Both the position numbers and the translations under genes were made by a program. Source: G963664585 sp963664585 (GTDB lineage Bacteria; Bacillota; Clostridia; Oscillospirales; Ruminococcaceae). From it: DNA of 64,000 bases. The notes under the pieces are model-generated. The model saw only the letters and a list, made by a program, of their open reading frames with translations. It made no database searches and was not told the DNA's origin. The stretch lies in contig CAXXEO010000020.1 in the NCBI GenBank assembly GCA_963664585.2, positions 48,422-112,421 of the forward strand, in the 5' to 3' direction. Of the stretch, positions 23,904 through 32,837 are shown one piece after another; the stretch's first letter is position 1; the number at the start of each line of letters is the position of its first letter.

Positions 23904-26174
23904 TTGAAAGCAGTAATTATGGCAGGGGGGGAAGGCAGCCGGCTGAGGCCAATCACCTGTGACACGCCCAAACCGATGGCCAGGCTGTGCGGACGCCCTG
24001 TAATCGAGTATATACTGGATCTTTTGTCCACGCATGGTTTTTCTGAGGCTGCTATCACGGTGCGTTATTTGCCACAGCAGATCATCAGGCACTTAGGAGA
24101 CCGATATGGGGACATTGAGCTTTCCTATGTGGAGGAAGAGGTGCCTTTAGGCACCGCGGGGGGAGTCAAAAACGCCTGTCATCCGGAAGATGAGGACCTT
24201 TTAGTGATCAGTGGCGATGCGATGTGCGATTTTGATCTTGCCGAAGCCATCCGCTTTCATCAAAAGAGCGGTAGCGATGCGACAATTATTGTAAAACGTG
24301 TTTTGGATCCCAGAGAGTATGGACTTGTTGTGGTGGACAAAGATTTGCGGGTGACAGGTTTTCTTGAAAAGCCGGCGTTTTCTCAAGCAGTCAGTGATCT
24401 GGCAAACACCGGAGTTTATATCCTTTCCAAGCGATCGATAGACCTGATTCCCTCAGGGCAAACCTATGATTTTGCGCAAAATCTATTCCCCCTTATGCTT
24501 AACAAGGGAATGAAGCTTTATGCTTTTGAGGACAGTGGCTATTGGTGTGACATAGGCGATCTCGCAAGTTATCTTCGCTGCCAGCAGGATATGCTCAAAG
24601 GGCAAGTGCGGTGCCACATCCACGGTACGGCGGACAAAGAAGGAAATATCTTTGCCGACGGGCGTCCCAGAGGTCAGTATACCCTGATTTCGCCTGTTTA
24701 TCTGGGCGAAGGGGTGTCGATCGGTGACAACGCCGTTATTGAAGGCAGCATCATTGAGCACGGGTGTGTACTTCTTCCCGACAGTCAAGTTTCGCGCAGC
24801 ACCATGTTATCTGGCAGCTATTTGGGAGCAGGTGCCTCCATGTCTGGGGCAGTTGCTTGTGCGGGTGCTTCGATTAAAAGGGGTGCTGTATTGCTGGAGG
24901 GTTCTGCTGTCGGTGCTGGATCGGTGATAGGTGAGCATGCCAGAATCGCCGGCGGAATCAGGATATGGCCCGACAAAATGGTTGAGCCATCCTCTATCGT
25001 AAGAGATCATGTGGTCAGTGGGTCGTTTGCGCAGCCCAGCTTTGATGATAACGGTTTGACGGGCGAGGTAGGAATCGAGCTGACCACCGAACTTTGTACA
25101 CGCATCGGGGCAGCGGCAGCCAGTCAGCGTGGCCTGACAGCAATCGCCTTGGCCTATGCGGGAGATCAGGCTTCCGGTGCTTTCGCATCGGCAGTTTCCT
25201 CAGGAATACGCGCGGCAGGGGGAGACGTGATCGATTTTGGACATTCCTTCGAAGCATTGTTTGGGTTTGGAATCTCGCACTGTAAGCTCGAGTTAGGCAT
25301 CTTTGTCGATGCAAGCCTTGGCGCTATTAAGTTTGCTTGCGGCGGCGGACTTCCCCTTCCCCGATATACCGAGCGTGCCATTGAGGGGGCCATCTTTCGT
25401 GGTGACTACCGTCGCAGGTCGCAGACGGAGTTTGGCCATTCCTATAATCTTGAGGGGATATCCGCGCTTTATGAAAATTATCTGGTGTCCCTAGCAGGGA
25501 ATTTGTCAAAGCTCAAAGCGCAGGTCAAAAGCGACAATAAAGAGATTGAAAACATTTTGGAAAGGGTTCTCAAGCGGGCAGGTTGTGCCATAGGAGAACT
25601 TACACTGCAAATTACACCTGACGGCGGGGAGCTTTCAATTTCTCAGAGCTATCACAGCATATCATCGGCTCATGTACGGCTCTTGTGCTGTGCTGCCGAA
25701 TTCGAACAGGGGATGGATGCCGCCCTTTGTTTTGGAAGTTCCTATGCAGCAGAAGAAATGGCAGAGCAGTTTAAACGGCGTGTTTACCGGTATTATCTCT
25801 GTCCAGCCGACCAAAGTGACAAAGAGGGGCGCGAGCTGGCAGCTAAGCAGGGGTGGTCCTATGACGGGTTGATTGCAGCTATCCGCATACTGCGCATGAT
25901 TCGCGATACGGAAGAGGATTTATGGGAGTTGGCCGACGCGATTCCCGGATACGCCCAGACCGTTCGTACTATACAGGTAAAGGGCAATCCTGCTTCGCTA
26001 ATCAAACGGCTGGCCTGTGCCGATATAAGAGAGGGTGCGCTGGTTACCGACAATCGGGGCGTCGTGTTGGTTAAACCCACTAAGAGAGGAAATGCGATCC
26101 GTTTGATCGCTGAAGCCGTTAGTGCTGAGGTTGCCGAGGAGCTTTGCGAAGAGGTCGAGCACCTTTTGCGCTAA
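23904..26174 (+). CDS. NDP-sugar pyrophosphorylase / degenerate phosphomannomutase fusion
   Basis: 756 residues. N-terminal nucleotidyltransferase (1-230): AVIMAGGEGSRLRPITCDTPKPM, then VPLGTAGGVKNA, ISGDAMCDFDL and FLEKPAFS. Next a left-handed beta-helix (about 245-350) of hexapeptide repeats. The C-terminal half has the shape of a phosphomannomutase/phosphoglucomutase, but where the phosphoserine loop TASHNP should be the sequence reads FVDASLGAIKFACGGG, and the metal loop DGDGDR reads PDGGEL. So sugar activation is likely retained and mutase activity lost (inference). Start is TTG with GAGGGG upstream. Likely feeds cell-surface polysaccharide synthesis. Confidence 0.85.
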   Translation: MKAVIMAGGEGSRLRPITCDTPKPMARLCGRPVIEYILDLLSTHGFSEAAITVRYLPQQIIRHLGDRYGDIELSYVEEEVPLGTAGGVKNACHPEDEDLLVISGDAMCDFDLAEAIRFHQKSGSDATIIVKRVLDPREYGLVVVDKDLRVTGFLEKPAFSQAVSDLANTGVYILSKRSIDLIPSGQTYDFAQNLFPLMLNKGMKLYAFEDSGYWCDIGDLASYLRCQQDMLKGQVRCHIHGTADKEGNIFADGRPRGQYTLISPVYLGEGVSIGDNAVIEGSIIEHGCVLLPDSQVSRSTMLSGSYLGAGASMSGAVACAGASIKRGAVLLEGSAVGAGSVIGEHARIAGGIRIWPDKMVEPSSIVRDHVVSGSFAQPSFDDNGLTGEVGIELTTELCTRIGAAAASQRGLTAIALAYAGDQASGAFASAVSSGIRAAGGDVIDFGHSFEALFGFGISHCKLELGIFVDASLGAIKFACGGGLPLPRYTERAIEGAIFRGDYRRRSQTEFGHSYNLEGISALYENYLVSLAGNLSKLKAQVKSDNKEIENILERVLKRAGCAIGELTLQITPDGGELSISQSYHSISSAHVRLLCCAAEFEQGMDAALCFGSSYAAEEMAEQFKRRVYRYYLCPADQSDKEGRELAAKQGWSYDGLIAAIRILRMIRDTEEDLWELADAIPGYAQTVRTIQVKGNPASLIKRLACADIREGALVTDNRGVVLVKPTKRGNAIRLIAEAVSAEVAEELCEEVEHLLR

Positions 26175-26214
26175 CTGGCCGATTGCAAGATTCGGCGGAT
26201 GTCTCAATCATCAG

Positions 26215-26251
26215 TCTCTTTTTCACCCGCCGGAGGCGGGTGAAAAAGAGA
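26215..26251 (+). terminator. Perfect 17-bp hairpin after the fusion gene
   Basis: Arms TCTCTTTTTCACCCGCC and exact complement around GGA, 40 bp past the stop codon. It may act as a terminator although the trailing side is A-rich; it also matches the GC-cored palindrome type. Confidence 0.6.
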
Positions 26252-26463
26252 TAAAACCGATTTATCAAAACTTAGGATGAAAGCCCTTACACTGTCGGCT
26301 TTTCTGGATATAAACAATCAATAGGCGTCAACAAATCAAGTCGAAAAATACTTATCTTTTACCTGCCGTAGACGGGGTAGAAATAAAGTTGTCTCTATTC
26401 AGGAAAATGCTGTATCTGCAGAAGAGCCTTTCCCCTCATTTTTTTACACCAAAAAGTCAAAGC

Positions 26464-26490
26464 TTGACAGAGTAAAATATAAGGTATAAT
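26464..26490 (+). promoter_or_regulatory. Candidate promoter of the RNase J gene
   Basis: TTGACA (26464-26469) and TATAAT (26485-26490) with a 15-bp spacer, short but with consensus boxes. The stretch 26252-26463 shows another weak palindrome (ACCTGCCGTAGACGGGGTA near 26360) and no gene. Confidence 0.5.
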
Positions 26491-26577
26491 ATTTGTAAGA
26501 TAATACTGTGAAGAATTTTAGCTTTTTTTAAAAAGTATTTGCGAATGTTATATATAAATGCTTCTTATGTCAATGAT

Positions 26578-26604
26578 CCCGCCTCGCACCGGAATGGAGG
26601 CGGG
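26578..26604 (+). promoter_or_regulatory. GC-rich hairpin in the RNase J leader
   Basis: 8-base arms CCCGCCTC and GAGGCGGG with an 11-base loop, 52 bp upstream of the GTG start and followed by TTTAATAT. It could be an attenuator, a stabilising 5' structure or an autoregulatory cleavage site. Confidence 0.5.
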
Positions 26605-26656
26605 TTTAATATGATTTTGTACATACTCAAAAACATTTTTTTGGAGGTAATTATTA

Positions 26657-28783
26657 GTGTCAGAAGAGAATAAAACAGGTGGTGCTCCCCGCAGAAGGAG
26701 AGCTCCTTTGACTACGCCCATGGTGAATAATGCGGCCGTTTTAACAGAGACCGCTTCAACAGATCCGGCTTTGACAGCGGCGACTGCCAACCACCAGCCT
26801 CAGAAGCAGAACAGACCAAACAATACAAGAAGAAATACGCAAGTCCAGCAAAATCAAACCCAGACAAACCCTCAAAATCAGCCTGGACAGCAAAATCAAC
26901 AGGCACAGCAAAATCAACAGGCACAGCAAAATCAACAGGCACAGCAAAATCAACAGGCACAGCAAAATCAGCAGGCACAGCAGAACCGGCAGGCACAGCA
27001 AAACCGACAAGCACAGCAAAACCGACTGGCGCAGCAAAACCGGCAAAACCAGCCTGGTCAACCGAACCAGCAGAACCAACAAAAGCAACAGAACCAAGGT
27101 CAAAAACTGACCGAACAGCCAAAAAAACCACCGCTGCGCATTATCTCGCTGGGTGGGCTTGGTGAGATCGGCAAAAACTTGACGGTCATTGAGTATCAGA
27201 ATGATATGTTCCTGATAGACTGTGGCCTTGGATTCCCTGATGACGACATGCTGGGTATTGACCTTGTGATTCCGGACTTCACATATGTGATAAAAAATAA
27301 GGACCGGGTGCGCGGCGTTGTACTCACCCATGGTCATGAAGATCATATTGGATCCCTTGTCTATCTTCTTAAGGAGATTGATGTGCCGGTTTATGGAACC
27401 AAGCTGACCATTGGCCTGGTTGAATCAAAACTCAAGGAGCATGGTCTGGTGGGACGTGCCAGGCTCAATGTTGTCAAGCAGGGCGGAAGCGTAAAGATGG
27501 GCTGTATGAGTGTGGAATTTATCGGTGTCAACCACTCAATACCTGACGCCTGCGGATTTGCCATATTTACCCCTGTAGGAATCGTTGTCCATACCGGCGA
27601 CTTTAAAATAGACTATACCCCCATCGGGGGTGATGTAATAGACCTGGCGCGCTTTGGAGAACTTGGCAAACGTGGAGTACTTGCTCTGATGTCGGATTCC
27701 ACCAATGCTGAACGTCCCGGTACAACGCAAAGCGAGCGCAAAGTGGGCGATGCTTTGGATTTGCTGATGAAGAAGGCAAACAACCGTCGTGTGATCGTTG
27801 CCTCTTTCTCTTCCAACGTACACCGCGTACAGCAAATTATCGACTGCGCCCACAGCCACAAACGTAAGGTTGTGGTATGCGGACGCAGCATGGAGAACGT
27901 TGTGGCCAAAGCCACAGAGCTTGGTTATCTGAAAATCCCTAAGGGCACCCTTGTGGAGCTTGACTCTGTTAAGCGTTATCCGGATAATCAGATTGTCATT
28001 ATCACAACCGGCAGCCAAGGCGAGCCGATGAGCGCCCTAACCCGGATGGCCAACGGTGATCACCGCAAGGTGACAGTGACCCCCAACGACTATATCATCA
28101 TATCCGCTTCTCCCATTCCGGGCAATGAAAAGCTGGTTGGCCGTGTGATCAATGAGTTGATGAAGCTGGGCGCGGATGTTGCTTATGAGAGCAGCATGGG
28201 CATCCATGTTTCGGGCCATGCCAGCCAGGATGACATCAAAATGATCATTGGGCTGACCCGCCCTCGGTTTTTCATTCCCGTCCACGGTGAGTATAAACAT
28301 ATGAAAAAGAATGCCGACCTGGCCATAGAAATGGGTATTAAGCCTGAAAATGTCTTGATCAGTGAAATCGGACGGGTGATTGAACTGGATGGCAGCGAAA
28401 TCAAGGCTGTGACGACTGTGCCTTCGGGAAGCATTATGGTGGATGGGCTTGGCGTGGGTGATGTAGGAAGTGTCGTGCTGCGCGACCGCAAGCTCCTGGC
28501 CGAGGACGGTCTGATGATTGTGGCAGCCGTAATTGACTCTGCAAGCGGACAGATTGTGGCGGGTCCCGATATCGTTTCGCGCGGATTTGTCTATGTTCGT
28601 GAATCAGAAGAGCTGATGGCTGAGGCACGTTCGGTCTGCCGTCAGGCGCTCGCCCCTGCTAGCGAGGGCGGCACAAGGGACTGGACAAACCTCAAGCTCC
28701 TTGTAAAAGATCAGCTTGGTCAGTTTCTATATAACAAAACCAAGCGCAGGCCGATGATATTACCCGTCATACAGGAAATATAG
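26657..28783 (+). CDS. rnj: Ribonuclease J with Q-rich N-terminal extension
   Basis: 708 residues, about 150 more than usual. Residues 1-155 are a low-complexity Pro/Arg/Gln/Asn-rich region with hexapeptide repeats QQNQQA. The enzyme proper starts at LRIISLGGLGEIGKNLTV and shows the metallo-beta-lactamase motif LTHGHEDHIGSL, HTGDFKID, the beta-CASP segment (VIVASFSSNVHRVQQII, ITTGSQGEPMSAL, HVSGHASQDD, PVHGEYKH) and the C-terminal domain. It is a 5'-3' exonuclease and endonuclease of RNA turnover. GTG start with GGAGG nine bases upstream. Followed by gdpP. Confidence 0.95.
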   Translation: MSEENKTGGAPRRRRAPLTTPMVNNAAVLTETASTDPALTAATANHQPQKQNRPNNTRRNTQVQQNQTQTNPQNQPGQQNQQAQQNQQAQQNQQAQQNQQAQQNQQAQQNRQAQQNRQAQQNRLAQQNRQNQPGQPNQQNQQKQQNQGQKLTEQPKKPPLRIISLGGLGEIGKNLTVIEYQNDMFLIDCGLGFPDDDMLGIDLVIPDFTYVIKNKDRVRGVVLTHGHEDHIGSLVYLLKEIDVPVYGTKLTIGLVESKLKEHGLVGRARLNVVKQGGSVKMGCMSVEFIGVNHSIPDACGFAIFTPVGIVVHTGDFKIDYTPIGGDVIDLARFGELGKRGVLALMSDSTNAERPGTTQSERKVGDALDLLMKKANNRRVIVASFSSNVHRVQQIIDCAHSHKRKVVVCGRSMENVVAKATELGYLKIPKGTLVELDSVKRYPDNQIVIITTGSQGEPMSALTRMANGDHRKVTVTPNDYIIISASPIPGNEKLVGRVINELMKLGADVAYESSMGIHVSGHASQDDIKMIIGLTRPRFFIPVHGEYKHMKKNADLAIEMGIKPENVLISEIGRVIELDGSEIKAVTTVPSGSIMVDGLGVGDVGSVVLRDRKLLAEDGLMIVAAVIDSASGQIVAGPDIVSRGFVYVRESEELMAEARSVCRQALAPASEGGTRDWTNLKLLVKDQLGQFLYNKTKRRPMILPVIQEI
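26888..27031 (+). repeat. 18-bp tandem repeat in the RNase J gene
   Basis: Eight units of CAGCAAAATCAACAGGCA and variants, coding QQNQQA, then QQNRQA; the first four are identical at DNA level, which suggests recent expansion. A ninth, diverged unit follows at 27032. Confidence 0.9.
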
Positions 28784-28825
28784 CCCATATCCTATGCATG
28801 TTTGTGTGGAGATATTGCTAATATG

Positions 28826-28868
28826 TGGTATAATAAGCGCAAGGTAGTGATGGGCGCTTATTATACCA
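28826..28868. promoter_or_regulatory. Perfect inverted repeat between rnj and gdpP
   Basis: 15-base exact arms TGGTATAATAAGCGC and complement with a 13-base spacer. Each arm carries TATAAT, one on each strand. No T run follows, so it is less like a terminator and more like an operator or a symmetric promoter for gdpP. Confidence 0.55.
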
Positions 28869-28969
28869 GTTTTATACCTCGTCGGCTCATACCTTTTGGA
28901 AATACCGCTGACGATGGGTAATGAACCCATAAATCCGAAGCCTTGGCAGGCAAGCAACGGAGGATCAAG

Positions 28970-30943
28970 ATGAGATACAAGGCAGAGCTTTTTACCCCGA
29001 TTATCTACGCTCTACTCGCCGCGATTATGGCGGTAAATATCCTGTCATTTTTTCTTGATGTAAATTTGTTTTACTTTATACTCGCAATCAGCATTGCGGC
29101 TATAGGGTTTGCTCTTTTTCGCCTTGTTTTCGTGCAAAAAGAGATTGAATCCTTTGTCACACGAATGGGTGAGACCATCGATAGTATGCAGCGTGATTCG
29201 CTGATCTATCTTCCGATGCCCATACTCGTTGTCGATGCCATCGGGGAGATTATCTGGTATAACGACTGTTGCCGCAAACAGGTGTTTAATGAAGCTGACT
29301 ATTATGGCAGCAGCATAAGCGCGCTTGTGCCGGGAATTCAACTGTCCTCCAAACTTTCCGAAGGCGGGTTTGACATATCCGTGGGGAAGAAGGAGTATAC
29401 GGTATATGGTGTTGAGGACAAAAGTGAATCCAGTCTGATGTACACGATTTATCTGACCGAAAACACTGAACTAAAACAATATTATAGAGAGTATTTTCTA
29501 AGCCGTCCGTCTGTGATGATCATCGCCATAGACAGTTTCGAGGAGCTTCAGCAGAGCGCCAAAGAGTCTGAGCGTTCTCTGCTTCTTTCACAGGTTGAAT
29601 ATACGATACAGAAGTATATCGGAGAGTGCGAGGGCGTAATCTGTAAGGTGGAACGGGATCGTTTTATTGCCGTTGTTGAGGACCGGTTCATGGATCGGAT
29701 GGTAGAACGGCGCTTTGATCTTCTTGATATTGTGCGAGCTATGTCCGCTAGCGACCGCGCGCCTACCACATTGTCCATAGGCGTCAGCCGGCAGGCGCAG
29801 TCCTATAGCGAAGGCGAGCAAATGGCCCGTCAGGCCTTGGACATGTCTCTGGGACGGGGCGGGGATCAGGCATCGGTCAAAACGAAGAACGGCTACGAAT
29901 TCTATGGCGGCGTCTCTAAGGGAATTGAGAAGCGAACAAAGGTAAAAAGCAGAATTGTAGCGACCGCCCTCTCTGAACTGATTGAGGGTAGTGAAAACAT
30001 CATACTGATGGGCCATAAGTTCGCCGACCTCGATTCAGTGGGTTCGGCAGTTGCCCTATCCAAGGTGATTCGTCAGATGGGCAAGCCGGCGGTGATCGCC
30101 CTGAACAGCGCCAAGAGCCTAATTGGTCCCCTTTGGGATCGTCTCATCCAAAACGGGTATGAGGACGTCTTTGTGGAACCGGCACAGCTTTTGGACCAAA
30201 TTACCAAGGGTACACTTCTTATCATTGTAGACACCCATATCAAAGATGTTTTGGATTCGCAGGAAATTTATGAGGCCTGCCAGAATGTAGTGGTCATCGA
30301 CCACCACCGCCGGATGGTTGGTTATATAGACAATGCAGTGATATTTTACCACGAGCCTTATGCTTCCTCCGCATCGGAGATGGTGACCGAACTGGTGCAG
30401 TATTTCGGTGAACGCAATAATATTGGACGTGTAGAAGCAGAAGCTCTTCTGGCCGGTATTATGCTTGACACCAAAAATTTTGTCATCAAGACAGGCGTAA
30501 AAACATTCGAAGCTGCCGCTTATCTGCGCAGGCAGGGGGCAGACACGATCGAAGTAAGAAAGCTTTTCGCCTCCTCTATGGAATCCTATCAACGCCGTTC
30601 ACGTCTTGTTTCGGCTGCCGAGGTTTACAGGGGATGCGCCATATCCTCCTCCTCTTCCCCCGGCGAGGATATCAAACTGGTGGCACCTCAGGCGGCTGAT
30701 GAATTGCTTACAATCAGCGATGTGGAAGCATCCTTTGTCCTTTATGAATATGAGGGCGCGATAAACATCTCCGCTCGTTCCATGGGCGCTCTCAATGTCC
30801 AGTTGATTATGGAAAAATTGGGCGGAGGTGGGCATCTTACTATGGCGGCTGCGCAAATTACAGGGGTTTCTCTGGAAAATGCGCGCCAGATGCTCTTGGA
30901 AGCAATCGATGAAATCATGGACAGAAGACTTGCCTCAAGATAG
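28970..30943 (+). CDS. gdpP: Cyclic-di-AMP phosphodiesterase GdpP
   Basis: 657 residues. Two N-terminal membrane helices (about 8-26 and 29-48), a PAS-like domain (about 70-165), a degenerate GGDEF domain (about 170-300; VMIIAIDSFEEL, TTLSIGVSRQ) and a DHH/DHHA1 phosphodiesterase (ILMGHKFADLDSVGSAVAL, IIVDTHIKD, VVIDHHRRM, GGGGHLTMAAAQ). It breaks down c-di-AMP and so affects cell-wall and potassium homeostasis. The start at 28970 has GGAGG six bases upstream. It precedes rplI and dnaB, a conserved Firmicute order. Confidence 0.96.
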   Translation: MRYKAELFTPIIYALLAAIMAVNILSFFLDVNLFYFILAISIAAIGFALFRLVFVQKEIESFVTRMGETIDSMQRDSLIYLPMPILVVDAIGEIIWYNDCCRKQVFNEADYYGSSISALVPGIQLSSKLSEGGFDISVGKKEYTVYGVEDKSESSLMYTIYLTENTELKQYYREYFLSRPSVMIIAIDSFEELQQSAKESERSLLLSQVEYTIQKYIGECEGVICKVERDRFIAVVEDRFMDRMVERRFDLLDIVRAMSASDRAPTTLSIGVSRQAQSYSEGEQMARQALDMSLGRGGDQASVKTKNGYEFYGGVSKGIEKRTKVKSRIVATALSELIEGSENIILMGHKFADLDSVGSAVALSKVIRQMGKPAVIALNSAKSLIGPLWDRLIQNGYEDVFVEPAQLLDQITKGTLLIIVDTHIKDVLDSQEIYEACQNVVVIDHHRRMVGYIDNAVIFYHEPYASSASEMVTELVQYFGERNNIGRVEAEALLAGIMLDTKNFVIKTGVKTFEAAAYLRRQGADTIEVRKLFASSMESYQRRSRLVSAAEVYRGCAISSSSSPGEDIKLVAPQAADELLTISDVEASFVLYEYEGAINISARSMGALNVQLIMEKLGGGGHLTMAAAQITGVSLENARQMLLEAIDEIMDRRLASR

Positions 30944-31017
30944 AAAAGAGTCCTCTGAAGCGACCAAAATGGTCATAGGTACAATCAAACGCTGTAGCAG
31001 CGAAAGGGGTACATAGT

Positions 31018-31461
31018 ATGAAGGTAATACTCAAACAGGATGTCAAAGGAAGCGGCAAGAAGGGACAGCTTTTGGATGTATCAGATGGATATGCAAGAAA
31101 CTTCCTATTGCCCAGGGGTCTGGCCAGCGAAGCTACCGCGCAGGCATTAAACGAACAGAAAACCCGTCAAGAATCAGTCGAGCACAAGCTTGCCATGGAA
31201 AAACAAGCGGCATTGGAACTTCAACAGAAGCTTGAGGGCGCCACCGTTTCTATTAAGGCTAAAGCAGGAGTAGGCGGACGCCTTTTCGGCTCTGTAACCT
31301 CGAAAGAGATCGGCGAAGCCGTCAAAGAGCAGTTCGGACTTGAAGTTGACCGCCGCAGAATCAACCTTGAAGAGGATATCAAGGCGCTGGGCAGTTACCC
31401 TGTCGCCGTAAAAATGTATGGGGGCATGACGGCGAAAATAACCGTCAAGGTAATCGAGTAG
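31018..31461 (+). CDS. rplI: 50S ribosomal protein bL9
   Basis: 147 residues. N-terminal domain MKVILKQDVKGSGKKGQLLDVSDGYARNFLLPRGLA, a long connecting helix (about 41-75) and the C-terminal RNA-binding domain (LFGSVTSKEIGEAV, VAVKMYGGMTAKITVKV). Full length and typical. Lies 74 bp after gdpP and 23 bp before dnaB; probably cotranscribed with both. Confidence 0.98.
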   Translation: MKVILKQDVKGSGKKGQLLDVSDGYARNFLLPRGLASEATAQALNEQKTRQESVEHKLAMEKQAALELQQKLEGATVSIKAKAGVGGRLFGSVTSKEIGEAVKEQFGLEVDRRRINLEEDIKALGSYPVAVKMYGGMTAKITVKVIE

Positions 31462-31484
31462 AAAGCAGTGGGGAGGAAGGGCCT

Positions 31485-32837
31485 TTGGATTTAACAGGGA
31501 TGTCTGTGGGCTATCCACAGGAGCTTCCGTATAACCTTGAGGCGGAACAGTCGGTGCTGGGCGCCATCCTCATCGACCCGGACTGTCTTACCATAGCCAT
31601 GCAGTATTTAAAGCCGGAAAGCTTTTTCAGACAGATGCATAAGGATATTTTTGCTGTAATGGTGAAGATGTTCGTTTCATCTACAACAGTCGACTTTATT
31701 ACGGTTCTTGATATTGTCAAGGGTGAAGATGTTTTTCGCACCGCTGAGGATGCTAAGATATATCTCACCCAGCTTGTGCAGCTTGTACCTACAACATCCA
31801 ATGTTGAGGCCTATGCCAAGATCGTTCAGGAAAAGTACTATCTTCGCAGTCTGATTACCACCTTTGAATCGGTGATTACTACCTCTCGTGAGGGAGCCTC
31901 GAATGCGGCAGCCCTGATGGACATGGCTGAGCAGGGAATATTCGACATCCGCCAGGGCCGCGATACCGCTGGTCTTACCCGCATTGACGAGATTATCCTT
32001 TCTACTTATGACAGGCTTCAGCGCCTGGGGGGGGAGGACAGAAGTGATTATTTAGGCGTTCCCACTGGCTTTTCCGCCCTTGACGCGGTGATCGCCGGTC
32101 TTAATAAATCTGACCTTATTTTTGTAGCAGCTCGTCCCGGTATGGGCAAAACTGCCTTTGCGTTAAACGTGATCACCTCTGTCGCTGTGAAGTCCAATAA
32201 AAAAGTCGCTTTTTTTTCTCTTGAAATGAGTAAAGAGCAGCTTGTGGCCAGGGTGATCTCAGCCGAAGCGCTGGTTCCGGGCGATAAGATGCGTACCGGG
32301 CTTCTATCCGCTGAGGATTGGACGCGCATTGCGCTTTCTTCACAACCGCTCTCCAAGGCGCCGATCTATGTGGATGACTCACCCGGCATCACGATTGGTG
32401 AGATGAAAGCTAAGCTTCGTCGTCTGAAGGACGTGGGTCTTGTTGTAATCGATTATTTGCAGTTGATGACTACTGGTAAGCGCAGCGAAAACCGCGTACA
32501 GGAGGTATCAGAGATCACTCGCTCCCTCAAGATTATGGCAAAAGAACTGAATGTTCCCGTTATGGTTCTCGCACAGCTATCTCGTGGACCAGAAGGACGC
32601 TCGGATCACCGTCCACTGCTGTCAGACCTGCGCGAATCCGGTTCCATCGAGCAGGATGCCGACGTGGTGATGTTCCTATATCGTGACGCCTACTACAACA
32701 GGGACAGTGAAGAACAGAATGTAGCCGAATGTATCGTATCCAAAAACCGTCATGGTGAGACGGATATCGTTAAGCTGGGTTGGGACGGGCAGTTTACTAA
32801 ATTTCGCAATTTGGAGCTTCACAGGGATGAAAGATAG
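31485..32837 (+). CDS. dnaB: Replicative DNA helicase DnaB
   Basis: 450 residues; the hexameric helicase of the replication fork. The N-terminal primase-interacting domain (LPYNLEAEQSVLGAIL) is followed by the RecA-like core: Walker A in ARPGMGKTAFALN (about 215), Walker B in VVIDYLQLM (about 320) and SGSIEQDADVVMFLYRD. No intein is present. The start is TTG at 31485 with GGAGG eight bases upstream. It overlaps the tilS start by 11 bp. Confidence 0.97.
   Translation: MDLTGMSVGYPQELPYNLEAEQSVLGAILIDPDCLTIAMQYLKPESFFRQMHKDIFAVMVKMFVSSTTVDFITVLDIVKGEDVFRTAEDAKIYLTQLVQLVPTTSNVEAYAKIVQEKYYLRSLITTFESVITTSREGASNAAALMDMAEQGIFDIRQGRDTAGLTRIDEIILSTYDRLQRLGGEDRSDYLGVPTGFSALDAVIAGLNKSDLIFVAARPGMGKTAFALNVITSVAVKSNKKVAFFSLEMSKEQLVARVISAEALVPGDKMRTGLLSAEDWTRIALSSQPLSKAPIYVDDSPGITIGEMKAKLRRLKDVGLVVIDYLQLMTTGKRSENRVQEVSEITRSLKIMAKELNVPVMVLAQLSRGPEGRSDHRPLLSDLRESGSIEQDADVVMFLYRDAYYNRDSEEQNVAECIVSKNRHGETDIVKLGWDGQFTKFRNLELHRDER

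Noticed and set aside
26712..27346. Long minus-strand frames across the RNase J Q-rich region
   Set aside because: They are mirror frames of the 18-bp repeat and have no start signals.
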